Source of the DNA: Pseudomonadota bacterium
GTDB lineage: Bacteria > Myxococcota_A > UBA796 > CAJQPC01
NCBI GenBank assembly: GCA_024228935.1
Contig: JAAESX010000131.1
Location: 1-64,000, forward strand
Length of the DNA: 64,000 bases
Reading direction: 5' to 3'
Within the stretch, counting starts at the first letter, position 1. The number at the start of each line of letters is the position of its first letter. A program made the translations under genes and the position numbers. Of the stretch, positions 40,500-49,498 are shown piece after piece. The notes beneath the pieces are model-generated. The model ran no database searches, had not been told where the DNA came from, and saw only the letters and a list, made by a program, of their open reading frames with translations.

Positions 40500-41918
40500 A
40501 TGGCCTGGATCGTCGTCGCGATCCTGGCGGTCGCCTCCCTGGCCATCGGCACCTACTCGGTCGCGCAGCTCCACCTGCTGTGGCTCTGGTACCGGTCGCG
40601 GCCCGGACGAGGCCTGCCCGAGGCGGATGCCCAGGTGCCTCGCGTCACGGTCCAGCTCCCGCTCTACAACGAGGCCGACGTCGCCGAGCGGCTCATCCGA
40701 TGCATCGGCGCGCTGGACTGGCCCGCCGAGCGGCTCGAGATCCAGGTGCTCGACGACTCGACCGACCGGACCGTGGACATCGTGGCCACCGAGGTCGCGC
40801 GGCTGCGCAGCTCGGGCGTGGATGCGGTGCAGGTCCGGCGCGAGGATCGGGCTGGCTACAAGGCGGGCGCGCTCCGGAACGGGATGAAGGCCGCGCATGG
40901 CGAGCTCATCGCCATCTTCGACGCCGACTTCCTGCCGCGGCCCGACTTCCTGCGCCAGGCCGTCGCCTGCCTCGGGCCGGACGTCGGGCTCGTCCAGGGG
41001 CGCTGGGGCCACCTGAACCGCGACACCTCGGCGTTCACCCGCGCCCAGGCGTTCCACCTCGACGCCCACTTCACGTTCGAGCAGCACGCCCGCTGCCGAG
41101 GTGGCCTGCTGATGGGCTTCAACGGCACCGCCGGCGTCTGGCGGCGCAGCTGCATCGAGGACGCGGGCGGCTGGAACATCGACACGCTGACCGAGGACCT
41201 GGACCTGTCGTACCGGGCCCAGCTCGCGGGCTGGGGGCTGCGGTACGTGGACGCGCTCGAGGCGCCGGCCGAGCTGCCCGAGGACATGGCCGCCATCCGA
41301 GCGCAGCAGCACCGCTGGATGCGCGGAGGAGCCCAGGTCGCGCACAAGCTGCTGGGCCCGCTGTGGAGGTCGGACGAGCCCTTCCGTCGCAAGCTCCAGG
41401 GCACCGCGCACCTGCTGGGGAGCAGCATCTTCCTGGCCGTTCTGGCGCTCGCCGTCATCAACCCGCTCATCGTCCCGGTGCTCTCGTCGGGCTCGGAGAT
41501 GGCCATCGCGGTCGGCGCTGCCACGGCGCCTCTGCGGCTCGCGGTCCCGACCCTGCTGCTCGTCTACCTGACCAGCTGCATCTTCCGAGACGGTCGGGGT
41601 GCGGGTGTCCGTCGCACGCTCACGGGCCTGCCGATGCTGCTCTTGTTCTGCAACGGCCTGTCGCTCCACAACAGCGTCGCCGTACTGCAGGGCTGGTTCG
41701 GCGGACCGGGTGAGTTCTTGCGCACGCCCAAGCGTGGAGACCACAGCGCCTCGTCCTACCGGATGTCCCGCGGCGCCGGCGTGCGGCTCGGCGAGTGGGT
41801 CCTGTGCGTCTGGTCGGTGGCTGGGCTGGTCTACGCGCTCGACGCGGCGGCGTGGACCTCGGCGGCCTGGCTCGCCTTCCAGGCCGTCGGCTTCCTGGTC
41901 GTCCAGAGGTCGCGCTGA
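40500..41918 (+). CDS. GT2 processive glycosyltransferase (cellulose-synthase-like)
   Basis: 472 residues. One N-terminal helix (3-30), a GT-A domain with D85/D86 (L-D-D-S-T-D), D-A-D at 141-143, T-E-D at 231-233 and Q-Q-H-R-W at 269-273, then three or four C-terminal helices (300-470). The D, DxD, TED, QxxRW set marks a processive beta-glycosyltransferase that polymerises and extrudes a polysaccharide, as in glucomannan/cellulose synthase-like CESA_like_2 enzymes. Followed by a coupled FG-GAP gene and an SGNH hydrolase, which fits exopolysaccharide making and decoration. Product unknown. Confidence 0.9.
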   Translation: MAWIVVAILAVASLAIGTYSVAQLHLLWLWYRSRPGRGLPEADAQVPRVTVQLPLYNEADVAERLIRCIGALDWPAERLEIQVLDDSTDRTVDIVATEVARLRSSGVDAVQVRREDRAGYKAGALRNGMKAAHGELIAIFDADFLPRPDFLRQAVACLGPDVGLVQGRWGHLNRDTSAFTRAQAFHLDAHFTFEQHARCRGGLLMGFNGTAGVWRRSCIEDAGGWNIDTLTEDLDLSYRAQLAGWGLRYVDALEAPAELPEDMAAIRAQQHRWMRGGAQVAHKLLGPLWRSDEPFRRKLQGTAHLLGSSIFLAVLALAVINPLIVPVLSSGSEMAIAVGAATAPLRLAVPTLLLVYLTSCIFRDGRGAGVRRTLTGLPMLLLFCNGLSLHNSVAVLQGWFGGPGEFLRTPKRGDHSASSYRMSRGAGVRLGEWVLCVWSVAGLVYALDAAAWTSAAWLAFQAVGFLVVQRSR

Positions 41919-43063
41919 TGGAGGTCCTGGCGCTCGGTCTGGCGCTCGAGACGCTCCGGGCCACCGACGTGGATAGGGACGGCGTCCACGAGCTGGTCGG
42001 GTCGGGCCGGGACGGCGACAAGGCCGTTCTGGTCGTGGTCGACGAGGAGATCACCTCGGTCGATCTGGGGGTCGGGCCCACCCGCCCCCAGCCGGCGCGC
42101 ATCGTGGTCGATCTGGACGGCGACGAGCGGCCCGAGCTGCTGGTCTGGTCGGCCGGCGAGCTGGTCGCGTTCCGTCCGGACGGCCAGGAGCTGGGCCGGG
42201 TCCCGCTGGCGGCGAGAGGCCGGGTCGAGTCCACGTCGAGCGCCGGGGGCGAGGCGCTCGGGCTGACGCTCCAGAGCCCGGCGGTGGCGGTCGAGGACGC
42301 CGATGGTGACGGGCTCCGCGACATCCTGGTCGTCGACGGCGATGAGCTGGTCGTCCATCGCACCGGGGACACCATCGGTGTGGCGACCGAGCGCTGGCCC
42401 TTGCCCGAGCGGCTCGAGGATCCGGTCTTCCAGGACCGCGAGGCGTACCGGTTCGTCACCGACGTGCACCTGTGGGACGTCGACGGCGACGGTCGGGTCG
42501 ACCTGGTGCTGCAGAGGGTTCTGAGCGACGGCAGCCTGCTCGCCACGCAGACCGAGATCCAGGTGCACCTGGGCACCGGAGTCGGCTTCGGCGAGGCGAT
42601 GGTGCTGACCATCGAGGGCGGCGCCGCGGACGTCTCCCCGGCCGATCTGGACGGGGACGGCGACCAGGAGCTGGTGTCGCTCCGACTGGACCTCGACCCT
42701 GCGGCGCTGGCCCACAGCCTGCTCGATCAGCGCGTGCCGGTCGCGGTGGTGGCCTGGTCCTGGGACGACGGGTACGGCCCGATGACCACGGTGAAGAGCC
42801 TGCGCGCGCCGGTGTCCGAGGGCGGGGCGAGCTGGAACCTGTTCGGGGACGTCGACGGCGACGGGCTGGCGGATCTCGCTGTCCACCGGGAAGGGGAGCT
42901 GACGGTCTGGGCCGGTCCGGACCACGACCGCGTGCTGCACCGGGAGACCGTCGGCGTGCGCGTCGACGAGCTGCTGCTGCTGGCCGACCTCACCGGCGAC
43001 GGCACCGCCGAGGTCGTCGGCTGGTCGCGCGGCTCGGCCGACATCGTGGTCCTGGGGCGGTGA
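41918..43063 (+). CDS. FG-GAP/VCBS repeat protein
   Basis: 381 residues; the ATG shares one base with the glycosyltransferase stop (TGATG). The first 12 residues are too weak for a clear signal peptide (M-E-V-L-A-L-G-L-A-L-E). Repeats contain D-V-D-R-D-G-V-H-E-L-V, D-L-D-G-D-E-R-P-E-L-L, D-A-D-G-D-G-L-R-D-I-L, D-V-D-G-D-G-R-V-D-L-V, D-L-D-G-D-G-D-Q-E-L-V: a seven-bladed calcium-binding propeller. Coupled on both sides, so it probably works with the glycosyltransferase and the SGNH hydrolase, perhaps in binding the polymer. Confidence 0.8.
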   Translation: MEVLALGLALETLRATDVDRDGVHELVGSGRDGDKAVLVVVDEEITSVDLGVGPTRPQPARIVVDLDGDERPELLVWSAGELVAFRPDGQELGRVPLAARGRVESTSSAGGEALGLTLQSPAVAVEDADGDGLRDILVVDGDELVVHRTGDTIGVATERWPLPERLEDPVFQDREAYRFVTDVHLWDVDGDGRVDLVLQRVLSDGSLLATQTEIQVHLGTGVGFGEAMVLTIEGGAADVSPADLDGDGDQELVSLRLDLDPAALAHSLLDQRVPVAVVAWSWDDGYGPMTTVKSLRAPVSEGGASWNLFGDVDGDGLADLAVHREGELTVWAGPDHDRVLHRETVGVRVDELLLLADLTGDGTAEVVGWSRGSADIVVLGR

Positions 43064-44133
43064 CACCGCTGGCGAGGCGCCGCGCGCTGAAGCTGGTCCT
43101 GGGCCTGATGGTCGCCGGAGTGCTCGCCGAGCTCCTGCTGCGCGTGCCGCTCGACGACGACACGCTGGCCCTTCGCGACGACGCGTTCTGGCAGCAGACG
43201 ACGCGGATGCACGCCGCGCTGCACCAGGCCGATGCCGAGCTGATCTACGTGCCTCGGCCCGGAGCCAGCGTCGAGATGGACTACGGCCCCGCCGCGTTCG
43301 ACGCCGCCGGCATGCGCGAGGACGCGCTGGTCCCGCTGAGCTCGGCCGAGCCCCGCATCGCGATGCTGGGGGACTCGCTGGTCTGGGGCGAGCTGGTCGC
43401 GCAGCCGGACTCGCTCCCCGCTCGGCTCGAGGACGAGCTCGGTCTGCCGGTCCTGAACTTCGGCGTCACCGGGTACGACACGGTCCAGGAAGCGGCCTGG
43501 TACGAGCGGGCCGTTCGTCCGTACGCGCCGGACGTGGTGGTGCTGGTCTTCTGTCTGAACGATCTCCTGACGATGTCCGGGCCGTTCCACCTGACCGCCA
43601 CGCCGGACGAGCTGGCCGCGTACGGGGCCGAGCGTCGAGCCCTCGATGCGCCCGCGCCGGTGCGGAACGAGACGCTCCAGCAGGTCTACCTGGACGAGCT
43701 CCGGTCCCTGCCGCGGGTCCCGGCGGTCTTTCGACACATGGTCCGCTGGCATCGCCACAACACGTTCGGCGGCTACGTCGACGAGTACCTGCTGGCGGCA
43801 CGCGATCCCGCTCGGATCGCGCGGGTGGGTGAGGCACTGGACCGTCTGGCCGAGTCCGTTCGCGCCGATGGGGCCGACCCGGTGCTGGTCATCGCGCCGG
43901 CCGTCTACTGGTGGCATCGGTATCCGTGGGACGAGATCCACGAGCGGATCGGGGCCCGAGGCCAGGCCGCCGGCTTCACCGTGATCGACCCGCTGCCGAC
44001 CTGGCAAGACGAGTGGAAGCGACCCGATGATTGGCGCTTCGACGGCGACAACTTGCACTACAACGCCGAAGGCAACGCTGCGTTCGCCTCGCGTCTCGCC
44101 GAGCTGTTGCAGCCGGTTGGCGACGACCTGTAG
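43060..44133 (+). CDS. SGNH/GDSL-type hydrolase
   Basis: 357 residues from GTG overlapping the previous stop. An N-terminal helix (12-30, K-L-V-L-G-L-M-V-A-G-V-L) anchors it with the enzyme in the periplasm. Block I: I-A-M-L-G-D-S-L-V-W-G near 100; block III: L-V-F-C-L-N-D near 165; block V: D-G-D-N-L-H-Y-N near 330, giving Ser, Asn and Asp/His. Such enzymes de- or trans-acylate polysaccharides. Context with a processive glycosyltransferase suggests polymer acetyl-ester editing. Confidence 0.85.
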   Translation: MTPLARRRALKLVLGLMVAGVLAELLLRVPLDDDTLALRDDAFWQQTTRMHAALHQADAELIYVPRPGASVEMDYGPAAFDAAGMREDALVPLSSAEPRIAMLGDSLVWGELVAQPDSLPARLEDELGLPVLNFGVTGYDTVQEAAWYERAVRPYAPDVVVLVFCLNDLLTMSGPFHLTATPDELAAYGAERRALDAPAPVRNETLQQVYLDELRSLPRVPAVFRHMVRWHRHNTFGGYVDEYLLAARDPARIARVGEALDRLAESVRADGADPVLVIAPAVYWWHRYPWDEIHERIGARGQAAGFTVIDPLPTWQDEWKRPDDWRFDGDNLHYNAEGNAAFASRLAELLQPVGDDL

Positions 44134-44163
44134 GCTCTGCCGCTCCTCTCTCCCCGAGAACCC

Positions 44164-45075
44164 ATGGTCATCACCGCCCGCTTCCCTTCGATCGAGCAGG
44201 GGCTCAGCCTCCACTCGGACCGGGGCCCGCTCGACTCTGCGGGCCTCGTGCAGGTGTTGACCGAGGGCCTCTCCGAGGGGCAGCCCGTCGTCGTCTTCGT
44301 GCCGGGACACGGCCGGACGACCGAGCAGGTCGAGGACGTCGGCGCGGCCTTGTCCGAGCGCACCGGGGCGGCGGTCATCGCGTACTCGTACTCGGGTGGG
44401 GACGACGCCGGGTCCGGTGCCGCCGTCGAGGCCGGGAAGCAAGCGCGGGCGCACGCCTTCGGGCTCCTCGAGCTGATGGCGACCCTGCTCCACACCGATG
44501 GGCTCCGCGATCTCTGGGAAGGCCGGGCCGTCTCGCTGGTCGTGCACGGGCTGGGCGCGCGCGTCCTCAAGAGCGCGGTGCTCGAGCGCCCCGATCTGGT
44601 CGGCGAGCTGTGCACCAGCGTCGTGCTGGTCGCCGCGGACATCAGCTACGAGCTGCAGATCGACTGGCTCTCCCGCCTGGCTCCGCGCCAGGACCCCGAC
44701 GCGGTCGGTGTGCTTTGGCACGACGGCGACGCGGCGCTGGACAACCTGCTCGACGGGCGGCTCCTGCTCGCGGCTCGCGGCGAGAAGGTCCCGCCGGACC
44801 TGCTCGAGACCCAGATCGGCGTCTTCGGCGACAGCGACCCGTTCCACGCCGTGCCCGAGTTCGAGTACGTCGACGTCTCCGAGTGGGTCGAGCCGGGCGT
44901 GCTCGAGCCGTGGCCCAGCGACTCGCTCCACCTCGAGGACGCCGAGCTGGCCGCGATCGACGCCGAGCGCGCCTCCGCCAGCTCGCAGGCGTTCCACACC
45001 TACCTGTGGAGCAACCGGAACCCCCAGCTCGTCGAGACGCTCGGGCGCCTCATCCGCAAGGGAGGGACCTGGTAG
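44164..45075 (+). CDS. DUF900-like alpha/beta-hydrolase fold protein, nucleophile apparently lost
   Basis: 303 residues, soluble. V-V-V-F-V-P-G-H-G-R-T near 40 and I-A-Y-S-Y-S-G-G near 72 resemble DUF900/DUF676 hydrolases, and V-S-L-V-V-H-G-L-G-A-R near 125 sits where the nucleophile elbow H-S-M-G-x is expected; the Ser is replaced by Leu, so classical activity is unlikely. A TAGGCT at 44131-44136 (over the previous stop) lies 27 bases before the ATG. It is joined to the reductase gene by TAGTG. Function unknown. Confidence 0.55.
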   Translation: MVITARFPSIEQGLSLHSDRGPLDSAGLVQVLTEGLSEGQPVVVFVPGHGRTTEQVEDVGAALSERTGAAVIAYSYSGGDDAGSGAAVEAGKQARAHAFGLLELMATLLHTDGLRDLWEGRAVSLVVHGLGARVLKSAVLERPDLVGELCTSVVLVAADISYELQIDWLSRLAPRQDPDAVGVLWHDGDAALDNLLDGRLLLAARGEKVPPDLLETQIGVFGDSDPFHAVPEFEYVDVSEWVEPGVLEPWPSDSLHLEDAELAAIDAERASASSQAFHTYLWSNRNPQLVETLGRLIRKGGTW

Positions 45076-45923
45076 TGGGCTTCACCGCGGACACCCTGGA
45101 TGCCGAGACCATCCTCATCACCGGCGGTGGCGGCGGCCTGGGTCGCGCCATGGCCATCGGGTTCGCAGCAGCCGGCGCCAAGGTCGCCGTCGTCGGGCGT
45201 CGCGAAGACCCGCTGAAAGAGACGGTCGCGCTCATCACCGAGGCCGGCGGGACCGCCGCGTACTCGGCGGGCTTCGACGTGCGTGACCCGGCCGCGGTCG
45301 AGGCGGGTGTCACGGTCATCGAGGACCAGCTCGGGCCGGTCACCGGCCTGGTCAACAACGCCGCCGGCAACTTCCTGGCGTGCACCGAAGACATCTCGCC
45401 GAACGGCTTCAACGCCATCGTGAGCATCGTGCTCCACGGGTCGTTCCACTGCACGTCGACGCTGGGCAAGCGGTGGATCGAGCGCGGCCACGCGGGTCGG
45501 GTGCTGTCCATCGTCACGACCTATGCGTGGACCGGCTCGGCGTTTGTCGTGCCCTCGGCCTGCGCCAAGGCGGGCGTGCTGGCCATGACCCGCAGCCTGG
45601 CGGTCGAGTGGGCCGAGTACGGCATCCGGCTGAACGCCATCGCCCCGGGCCCGTTCCCGACCAAGGGCGCGTTCGCCAAGCTGATGCCCCCGGGCATGGA
45701 CGAGGAGGCCAAGGCGGCCATCCCGCTCAAGCGCTTCGGCAAGCCGGACGAGCTGGCGGACCTGGCGACGTACCTGATGAGCGACATGGCGGCCTACGTC
45801 ACCGGCGAGGTCGTCACGATCGACGGGGGCGAGTGGCTCGCCAACGGTCAGGAGTTCGGACGCTTCACGAAGTACCCGCGGGACAACGTGAAGGCGATCC
45901 TGAAGCAGATCCGAGGCGACTGA
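45075..45923 (+). CDS. 2,4-dienoyl-CoA reductase-type SDR
   Basis: 282 residues from GTG. NADP-binding loop T-G-G-G-G-G-L-G at 16-23; N-N-A-A-G-N-F near 94. Instead of YxxxK it has Y150 (V-T-T-Y-A-W-T-G-S) and S161-x3-K165: exactly the displaced Tyr-15-Lys geometry of mitochondrial DECR1 and its bacterial relatives. These reduce 2,4-dienoyl-CoA with NADPH during unsaturated fatty acid beta-oxidation. Length fits. Its start shares a base with the previous stop. Substrate by family inference. Confidence 0.85.
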   Translation: MGFTADTLDAETILITGGGGGLGRAMAIGFAAAGAKVAVVGRREDPLKETVALITEAGGTAAYSAGFDVRDPAAVEAGVTVIEDQLGPVTGLVNNAAGNFLACTEDISPNGFNAIVSIVLHGSFHCTSTLGKRWIERGHAGRVLSIVTTYAWTGSAFVVPSACAKAGVLAMTRSLAVEWAEYGIRLNAIAPGPFPTKGAFAKLMPPGMDEEAKAAIPLKRFGKPDELADLATYLMSDMAAYVTGEVVTIDGGEWLANGQEFGRFTKYPRDNVKAILKQIRGD

Positions 45924-45927
45924 GCGC

Positions 45928-47445
45928 TTGGAGGGGGTCCGCGAGCGGCGCCTCCTGACCCTGGCGGCCATGATGGTGCTGCTGGCGATGGCTCCGTTGC
46001 CGGCGCGCAGCCCCGACGGGCTGGAGATGCTGGCGCTGGCGCAGTCCTGGGCCGGGCAGGGGCCCGCGGTCGATGCGGCGTTCTGGCCCCCGCTGTGGCC
46101 GGCGATGGTCGCCACGTTGCTTCCGCTGGTCGAGGCCGAGCGGGCGGCGTGGCTGCTGAACCTCGTACTGGCCGGGGCTGTCGCCTGGCCGCTGCATCTG
46201 GGCGCGACGCGGCTGGGCTCGGTCTGGGCGGGCCGGGCCGCGGTGTTCTTCTGGTGCCTGGCGCCGGTCGTCCGCGAGCACGCTTGCATCCTGGATGCGC
46301 GCCCGCTCGGGTGGCTGCTGACCGGGCTGGCGGTGGCCTTCGCGATCGACGCACACCGCGGGGAGCGAGCCTGGACCTGGGCGTTCGGGGCGGCGGCGCT
46401 GGCTCCACTGGCCCGTCCCGAGGGGCTGGCGCTGATCCCGCTCCTGGCCGTCTCGGCGCTGGTCCTGCGTCACCCCTGGCGCTCGGTCGTGCCGTTCGCG
46501 GCCGGCGCGCTCGTGCCGACGCTGGTGGACGGGTTCCTGCGGAGCGGCGAGCGCGGCACGCTCTCCAGCCTGTGGGCGGCGTGGGGGGACACCTGGTCGA
46601 TGACCGACTTCCTGGCGCTCGTGGGCATCGCGTCGGCGCCGACCGGCTACCGCGCGTTCGTGCTCGAGCAGGTCGAGGCCGGCGTCGAGGCCCCGCCGCT
46701 CCCGTTCGTCCTGGCTGTCCCGCTCGAGGGGGCGCTGTACATCGTCGAGGCGCTGGTCCAGTGCGTGGGCTGGGCCGGGATCGTGGCCGCTGTCGTCGGG
46801 GGCGTCGCCGTCATCGCGACGGCGAAGGGTCGCTGGCAGGCGGCGCTCGTCCTGGTGTTGGCGCTCTCTCCTCTGGCCGCGCTGGCGCTGACGCCGATGC
46901 TCCAGGGCCAGGCCACCCAGGCGGCGAACCTGGCGTTCGTCGTCGCGCCGCTGCTGATGCTCGCGTGTGGTGGCGCCGTCCGGCTGGTCCAGTGCACGGA
47001 CCGGTTCACGCTGCTGCAGGCGGCTCCCGTGCTGGTCGCGTTCGCGATGCTGGTCGAGACGAGCACGAAGACGACCGCCGTCGACGGGCTCTTCGTCGAG
47101 GACTCGCGCGCCGCGGACGTCATGGCGCGTCACCTGCGCGAGAACCCGCCCGAGAGTGGACGAGTGGCCTGCACCCTGACCTCGCGTGGGGTGGTCCGGC
47201 GGGCGGGGCTCGAGCCGGTCGGCGTCGGCAGCACGTGGGAGGACTGGAGCCCGGGCGATGGCGATGGCGTGCTCCTGTCGAGCGTCGATCTCTACCTGGG
47301 CGAGGACGGCGGGCGCGGGCTCGAGCTGCTCGAGGATCCCGACTGGCACGTCGTGCGGGTGTTCGCCGACGGCCAGATGGCGGTGTGGCGCAGCGGCGGC
47401 CTGGTCGAGGACGACCGGACGTTCGTCTATCTGGCCCGCGACTGA
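45928..47445 (+). CDS. Polytopic GT-C-like membrane protein
   Basis: 505 residues if the TTG start is right; ATGs at residues 15 and 16 are alternatives. About ten membrane helices to residue 400. The first loop has P-D-G-L-E-M-L-A-L-A-Q-S-W and F-W-P-P-L-W-P-A, as in PMT/ArnT-like GT-C glycosyltransferases that use polyprenyl-phosphate sugars. The C-terminal 110 residues are soluble. A role in adding sugars to lipid or protein at the outer face of the inner membrane is inferred. The end overlaps the convergent gene by 19 bases. Confidence 0.7.
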   Translation: MEGVRERRLLTLAAMMVLLAMAPLPARSPDGLEMLALAQSWAGQGPAVDAAFWPPLWPAMVATLLPLVEAERAAWLLNLVLAGAVAWPLHLGATRLGSVWAGRAAVFFWCLAPVVREHACILDARPLGWLLTGLAVAFAIDAHRGERAWTWAFGAAALAPLARPEGLALIPLLAVSALVLRHPWRSVVPFAAGALVPTLVDGFLRSGERGTLSSLWAAWGDTWSMTDFLALVGIASAPTGYRAFVLEQVEAGVEAPPLPFVLAVPLEGALYIVEALVQCVGWAGIVAAVVGGVAVIATAKGRWQAALVLVLALSPLAALALTPMLQGQATQAANLAFVVAPLLMLACGGAVRLVQCTDRFTLLQAAPVLVAFAMLVETSTKTTAVDGLFVEDSRAADVMARHLRENPPESGRVACTLTSRGVVRRAGLEPVGVGSTWEDWSPGDGDGVLLSSVDLYLGEDGGRGLELLEDPDWHVVRVFADGQMAVWRSGGLVEDDRTFVYLARD

Positions 47446-48248
47446 AGCCGCTCCAGGGCGTACAGCCCGGCGAGTCGGTCGCTCGAGGTCGGCCCGTAGA
47501 CGGCGACCCGCTCGACCAGGGGAAGCGCCTCGTCCCGACCGGCTCGGGCCAGCTCGAGCGCGGCGAGCCCGGCGACTCCCGGTTGATCGGCCAGGTCGGC
47601 GGAGATGGGGTCTCCCCGTCGGATTCGCGCGGCGACCAGGGCGAGCTCGCTGGCGGGCTCGTCGACCCCGGAACGCACCATGCGCTCGGCGAACGCCGGC
47701 ACGCTGTCCGGGGGGAACTCGGCGGTGGTCTCGATGAACGGAAGCGGCTCGATCTCGGGAGCCCAGGCCTCGCGCAGATCCATCTGGCCGGCCAGGGCTC
47801 GCTCGGACCAGGCCGCGGGCTCCAGGTCGTAGCGCGGGCTGCCCAGCAGACTCGCCACAGCGCCGGCTCGGACGCGCGCCCCATCCCGGCTCGTGACCGG
47901 CTGCTCGAACGCCCAGGCGTCGCGACCGGAGGGGCCCTCGAACCAGAAGGCGTCGATGTCGGCGTCGCGGCCGGGGAAGAAGACCGCGGCTCGCCGCACC
48001 CCCTCGCAGCCGGGTGTGCGCAGCTGATCCACGCAGGCGTCCCACTCGGCGCGGTCCGGGTAGCCGTCCAGCAGCGGCTCGCCGTCCTCAGCCTCTCCGG
48101 CCCAGCGCGCTTCGGCCCGCTCGGCGACGTCCAGCCAGATCGCGACGCGGTCGTCCACGCGGGTCTGGTGGTCCTCGTGTCGCAGGGTGGCTCCCCCGAG
48201 GAAGCCGGCCAGGAGCAGGCTCCCAGCGGCCTCCTCCCAGCCGATCAC
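47427..48248 (-). CDS. Hypothetical membrane-anchored protein
   Basis: 273 residues from GTG. Residues 7-20 (A-A-G-S-L-L-L-A-G-F-L-G-G) form a short hydrophobic anchor or signal. The body is Ala/Glu-rich and ends in helical text like HEAT repeats (V-A-G-L-A-A-L-E-L-A-R-A-G). One Cys pair (A-C-V-D-Q-L-R-T-P-G-C). No family recognised. Coupled (GTGA) to the lipoprotein upstream. Confidence 0.6.
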   Translation of the reverse strand: MIGWEEAAGSLLLAGFLGGATLRHEDHQTRVDDRVAIWLDVAERAEARWAGEAEDGEPLLDGYPDRAEWDACVDQLRTPGCEGVRRAAVFFPGRDADIDAFWFEGPSGRDAWAFEQPVTSRDGARVRAGAVASLLGSPRYDLEPAAWSERALAGQMDLREAWAPEIEPLPFIETTAEFPPDSVPAFAERMVRSGVDEPASELALVAARIRRGDPISADLADQPGVAGLAALELARAGRDEALPLVERVAVYGPTSSDRLAGLYALERLQSRAR

Positions 48249-48802
48249 GGGCACGCAGCGGCCTCGCCGTCCTGGACGTCGGTCGGGTCCGGCTCGACGA
48301 AGAGGGTCGTCTCGGTGCAGGCGTCCCGGCCGCCCGTGTCCGTGATGCACATCGTCACGACGACATCGCGGCAGGACAGCGCCCAGGCCGTCGTCGTGTC
48401 CGGGTCGAGCTCCTTGGTGTCCAGGTACAGGAACATGTTGGGGTAGCTCCCCACGCACGTGTCCTCGGCGACGAGCTGGACGTGGTGGTTCAGCTCGTCG
48501 GTGACCGCGATGCCGGTCTCCAGGTCGTGGACCTGCGCGGCGATGCGCACGATGTTCCGGCTGTTGGTGATGCGCAGCGCGCCCGGCAGGTGCCAGCTGC
48601 CCTGGGGCCCGTGCACCATCTCCACCGAGTCGCCCAGGCTCTCGAACGCGACCGAGCCGGTGCCGATCTCGAGCACGCTGTCCAGGCACTGGCAGCTCGG
48701 GTCGATGATCCCGATCTGTTGACCGGTGTCCTCCTGGCCGCAGACCGAGTCCGGCGCGTCCGTTCCTGGACACCCCAGCAGTCCCAGCATCCATCCCAGC
48801 AT
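48245..48802 (-). CDS. Small Cys-rich lipoprotein
   Basis: 185 residues. Signal M-L-G-W-M-L-G-L-L-G-C with Cys 11. The mature domain has eight Cys, is mostly beta, and carries an acidic N-terminal linker. It shares a 51-base divergent promoter region with the lipoprotein at 48854. TATGCT lies 27 bases upstream on the minus strand, so this gene would have a short leader. Function unknown. Confidence 0.7.
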   Translation of the reverse strand: MLGWMLGLLGCPGTDAPDSVCGQEDTGQQIGIIDPSCQCLDSVLEIGTGSVAFESLGDSVEMVHGPQGSWHLPGALRITNSRNIVRIAAQVHDLETGIAVTDELNHHVQLVAEDTCVGSYPNMFLYLDTKELDPDTTTAWALSCRDVVVTMCITDTGGRDACTETTLFVEPDPTDVQDGEAAACP

Positions 48803-48841
48803 GACGCCTCACTCAGCCCGACCCGGACAGCATAGCCTCGG

Positions 48842-48847
48842 TATGAT
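48842..48847 (+). promoter_or_regulatory. TANNNT box (TATGAT), leaderless-type -10
   Basis: TATGAT ends 6 nt before ATG-ATG at 48854. It is the closest of the boxes to the sigma-70 consensus TATAAT. Confidence 0.55.
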
Positions 48848-48853
48848 CGACAG

Positions 48854-49492
48854 ATGATGTGGCTTCTCCTCGCCTGTTCCTCCGAGCCGACCACGACGGG
48901 ACCCGAGGGTCACGTCGAGGCCCCCGAGGGCGCCGAGGCCCCCGAGGGGGCGCCCGAAGGCCCGACGCTCATCGACCCCAACACGCTGGCGCCGACCGGC
49001 GAGGTGGCGGCGGTGCCCACGCCGGATCTGCCCCCCGGGGAAGCGGGGGACACCCCTGAACTCCCCGATCTGGTGACCGAGCACGGCGTGCCGGTCCGGG
49101 GCGGCGCGCTGGACGAGGGCACGGCGATCTCGGGCACCATCGGGGGCAGCAAGCTCGCGCAGGTGCGCTTTCAGACGATGGACGCCAAGGGCATCGCGAC
49201 GGTCGTGCACTTCGCTCCGGCCGTCGATGGCCGCTTCGAGGTCCTGGCTCCCGCCGGGCTGGACGGCATCTACATCTCGGCCGCCGAGGTCCCGTCCGAC
49301 GGGTACATCGGTGTGGCGGACGCCTATGGTGCGCTGGCCGAGCCGCTGGACGTCGGCACCGACGCCGTCGAGGTGGCGTTCGCGCTCGGCGATCAGCCGG
49401 ACTGGTCCAAGCGGATCCTGCCGCTGGTCGACGAGGTGCTCGACCCCAGGCTGCTGCACCTCCCCGAGGGTGCGCCCCCCGAGGAGCCCTGA
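48854..49492 (+). CDS. Small lipoprotein
   Basis: 212 residues. Signal M-M-W-L-L-L-A-C. A linker of E-A-P-E-G-A repeats (residues 20-40) precedes a domain with I-S-G-T-I-G-G and D-G-R-F-E-V-L-A-P-A, as in carboxypeptidase-regulatory-like (transthyretin-type) folds. No other recognisable parts. It is followed by a convergent lipoprotein gene after six bases. Confidence 0.7.
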   Translation: MMWLLLACSSEPTTTGPEGHVEAPEGAEAPEGAPEGPTLIDPNTLAPTGEVAAVPTPDLPPGEAGDTPELPDLVTEHGVPVRGGALDEGTAISGTIGGSKLAQVRFQTMDAKGIATVVHFAPAVDGRFEVLAPAGLDGIYISAAEVPSDGYIGVADAYGALAEPLDVGTDAVEVAFALGDQPDWSKRILPLVDEVLDPRLLHLPEGAPPEEP

Positions 49493-49498
49493 GCGCTT

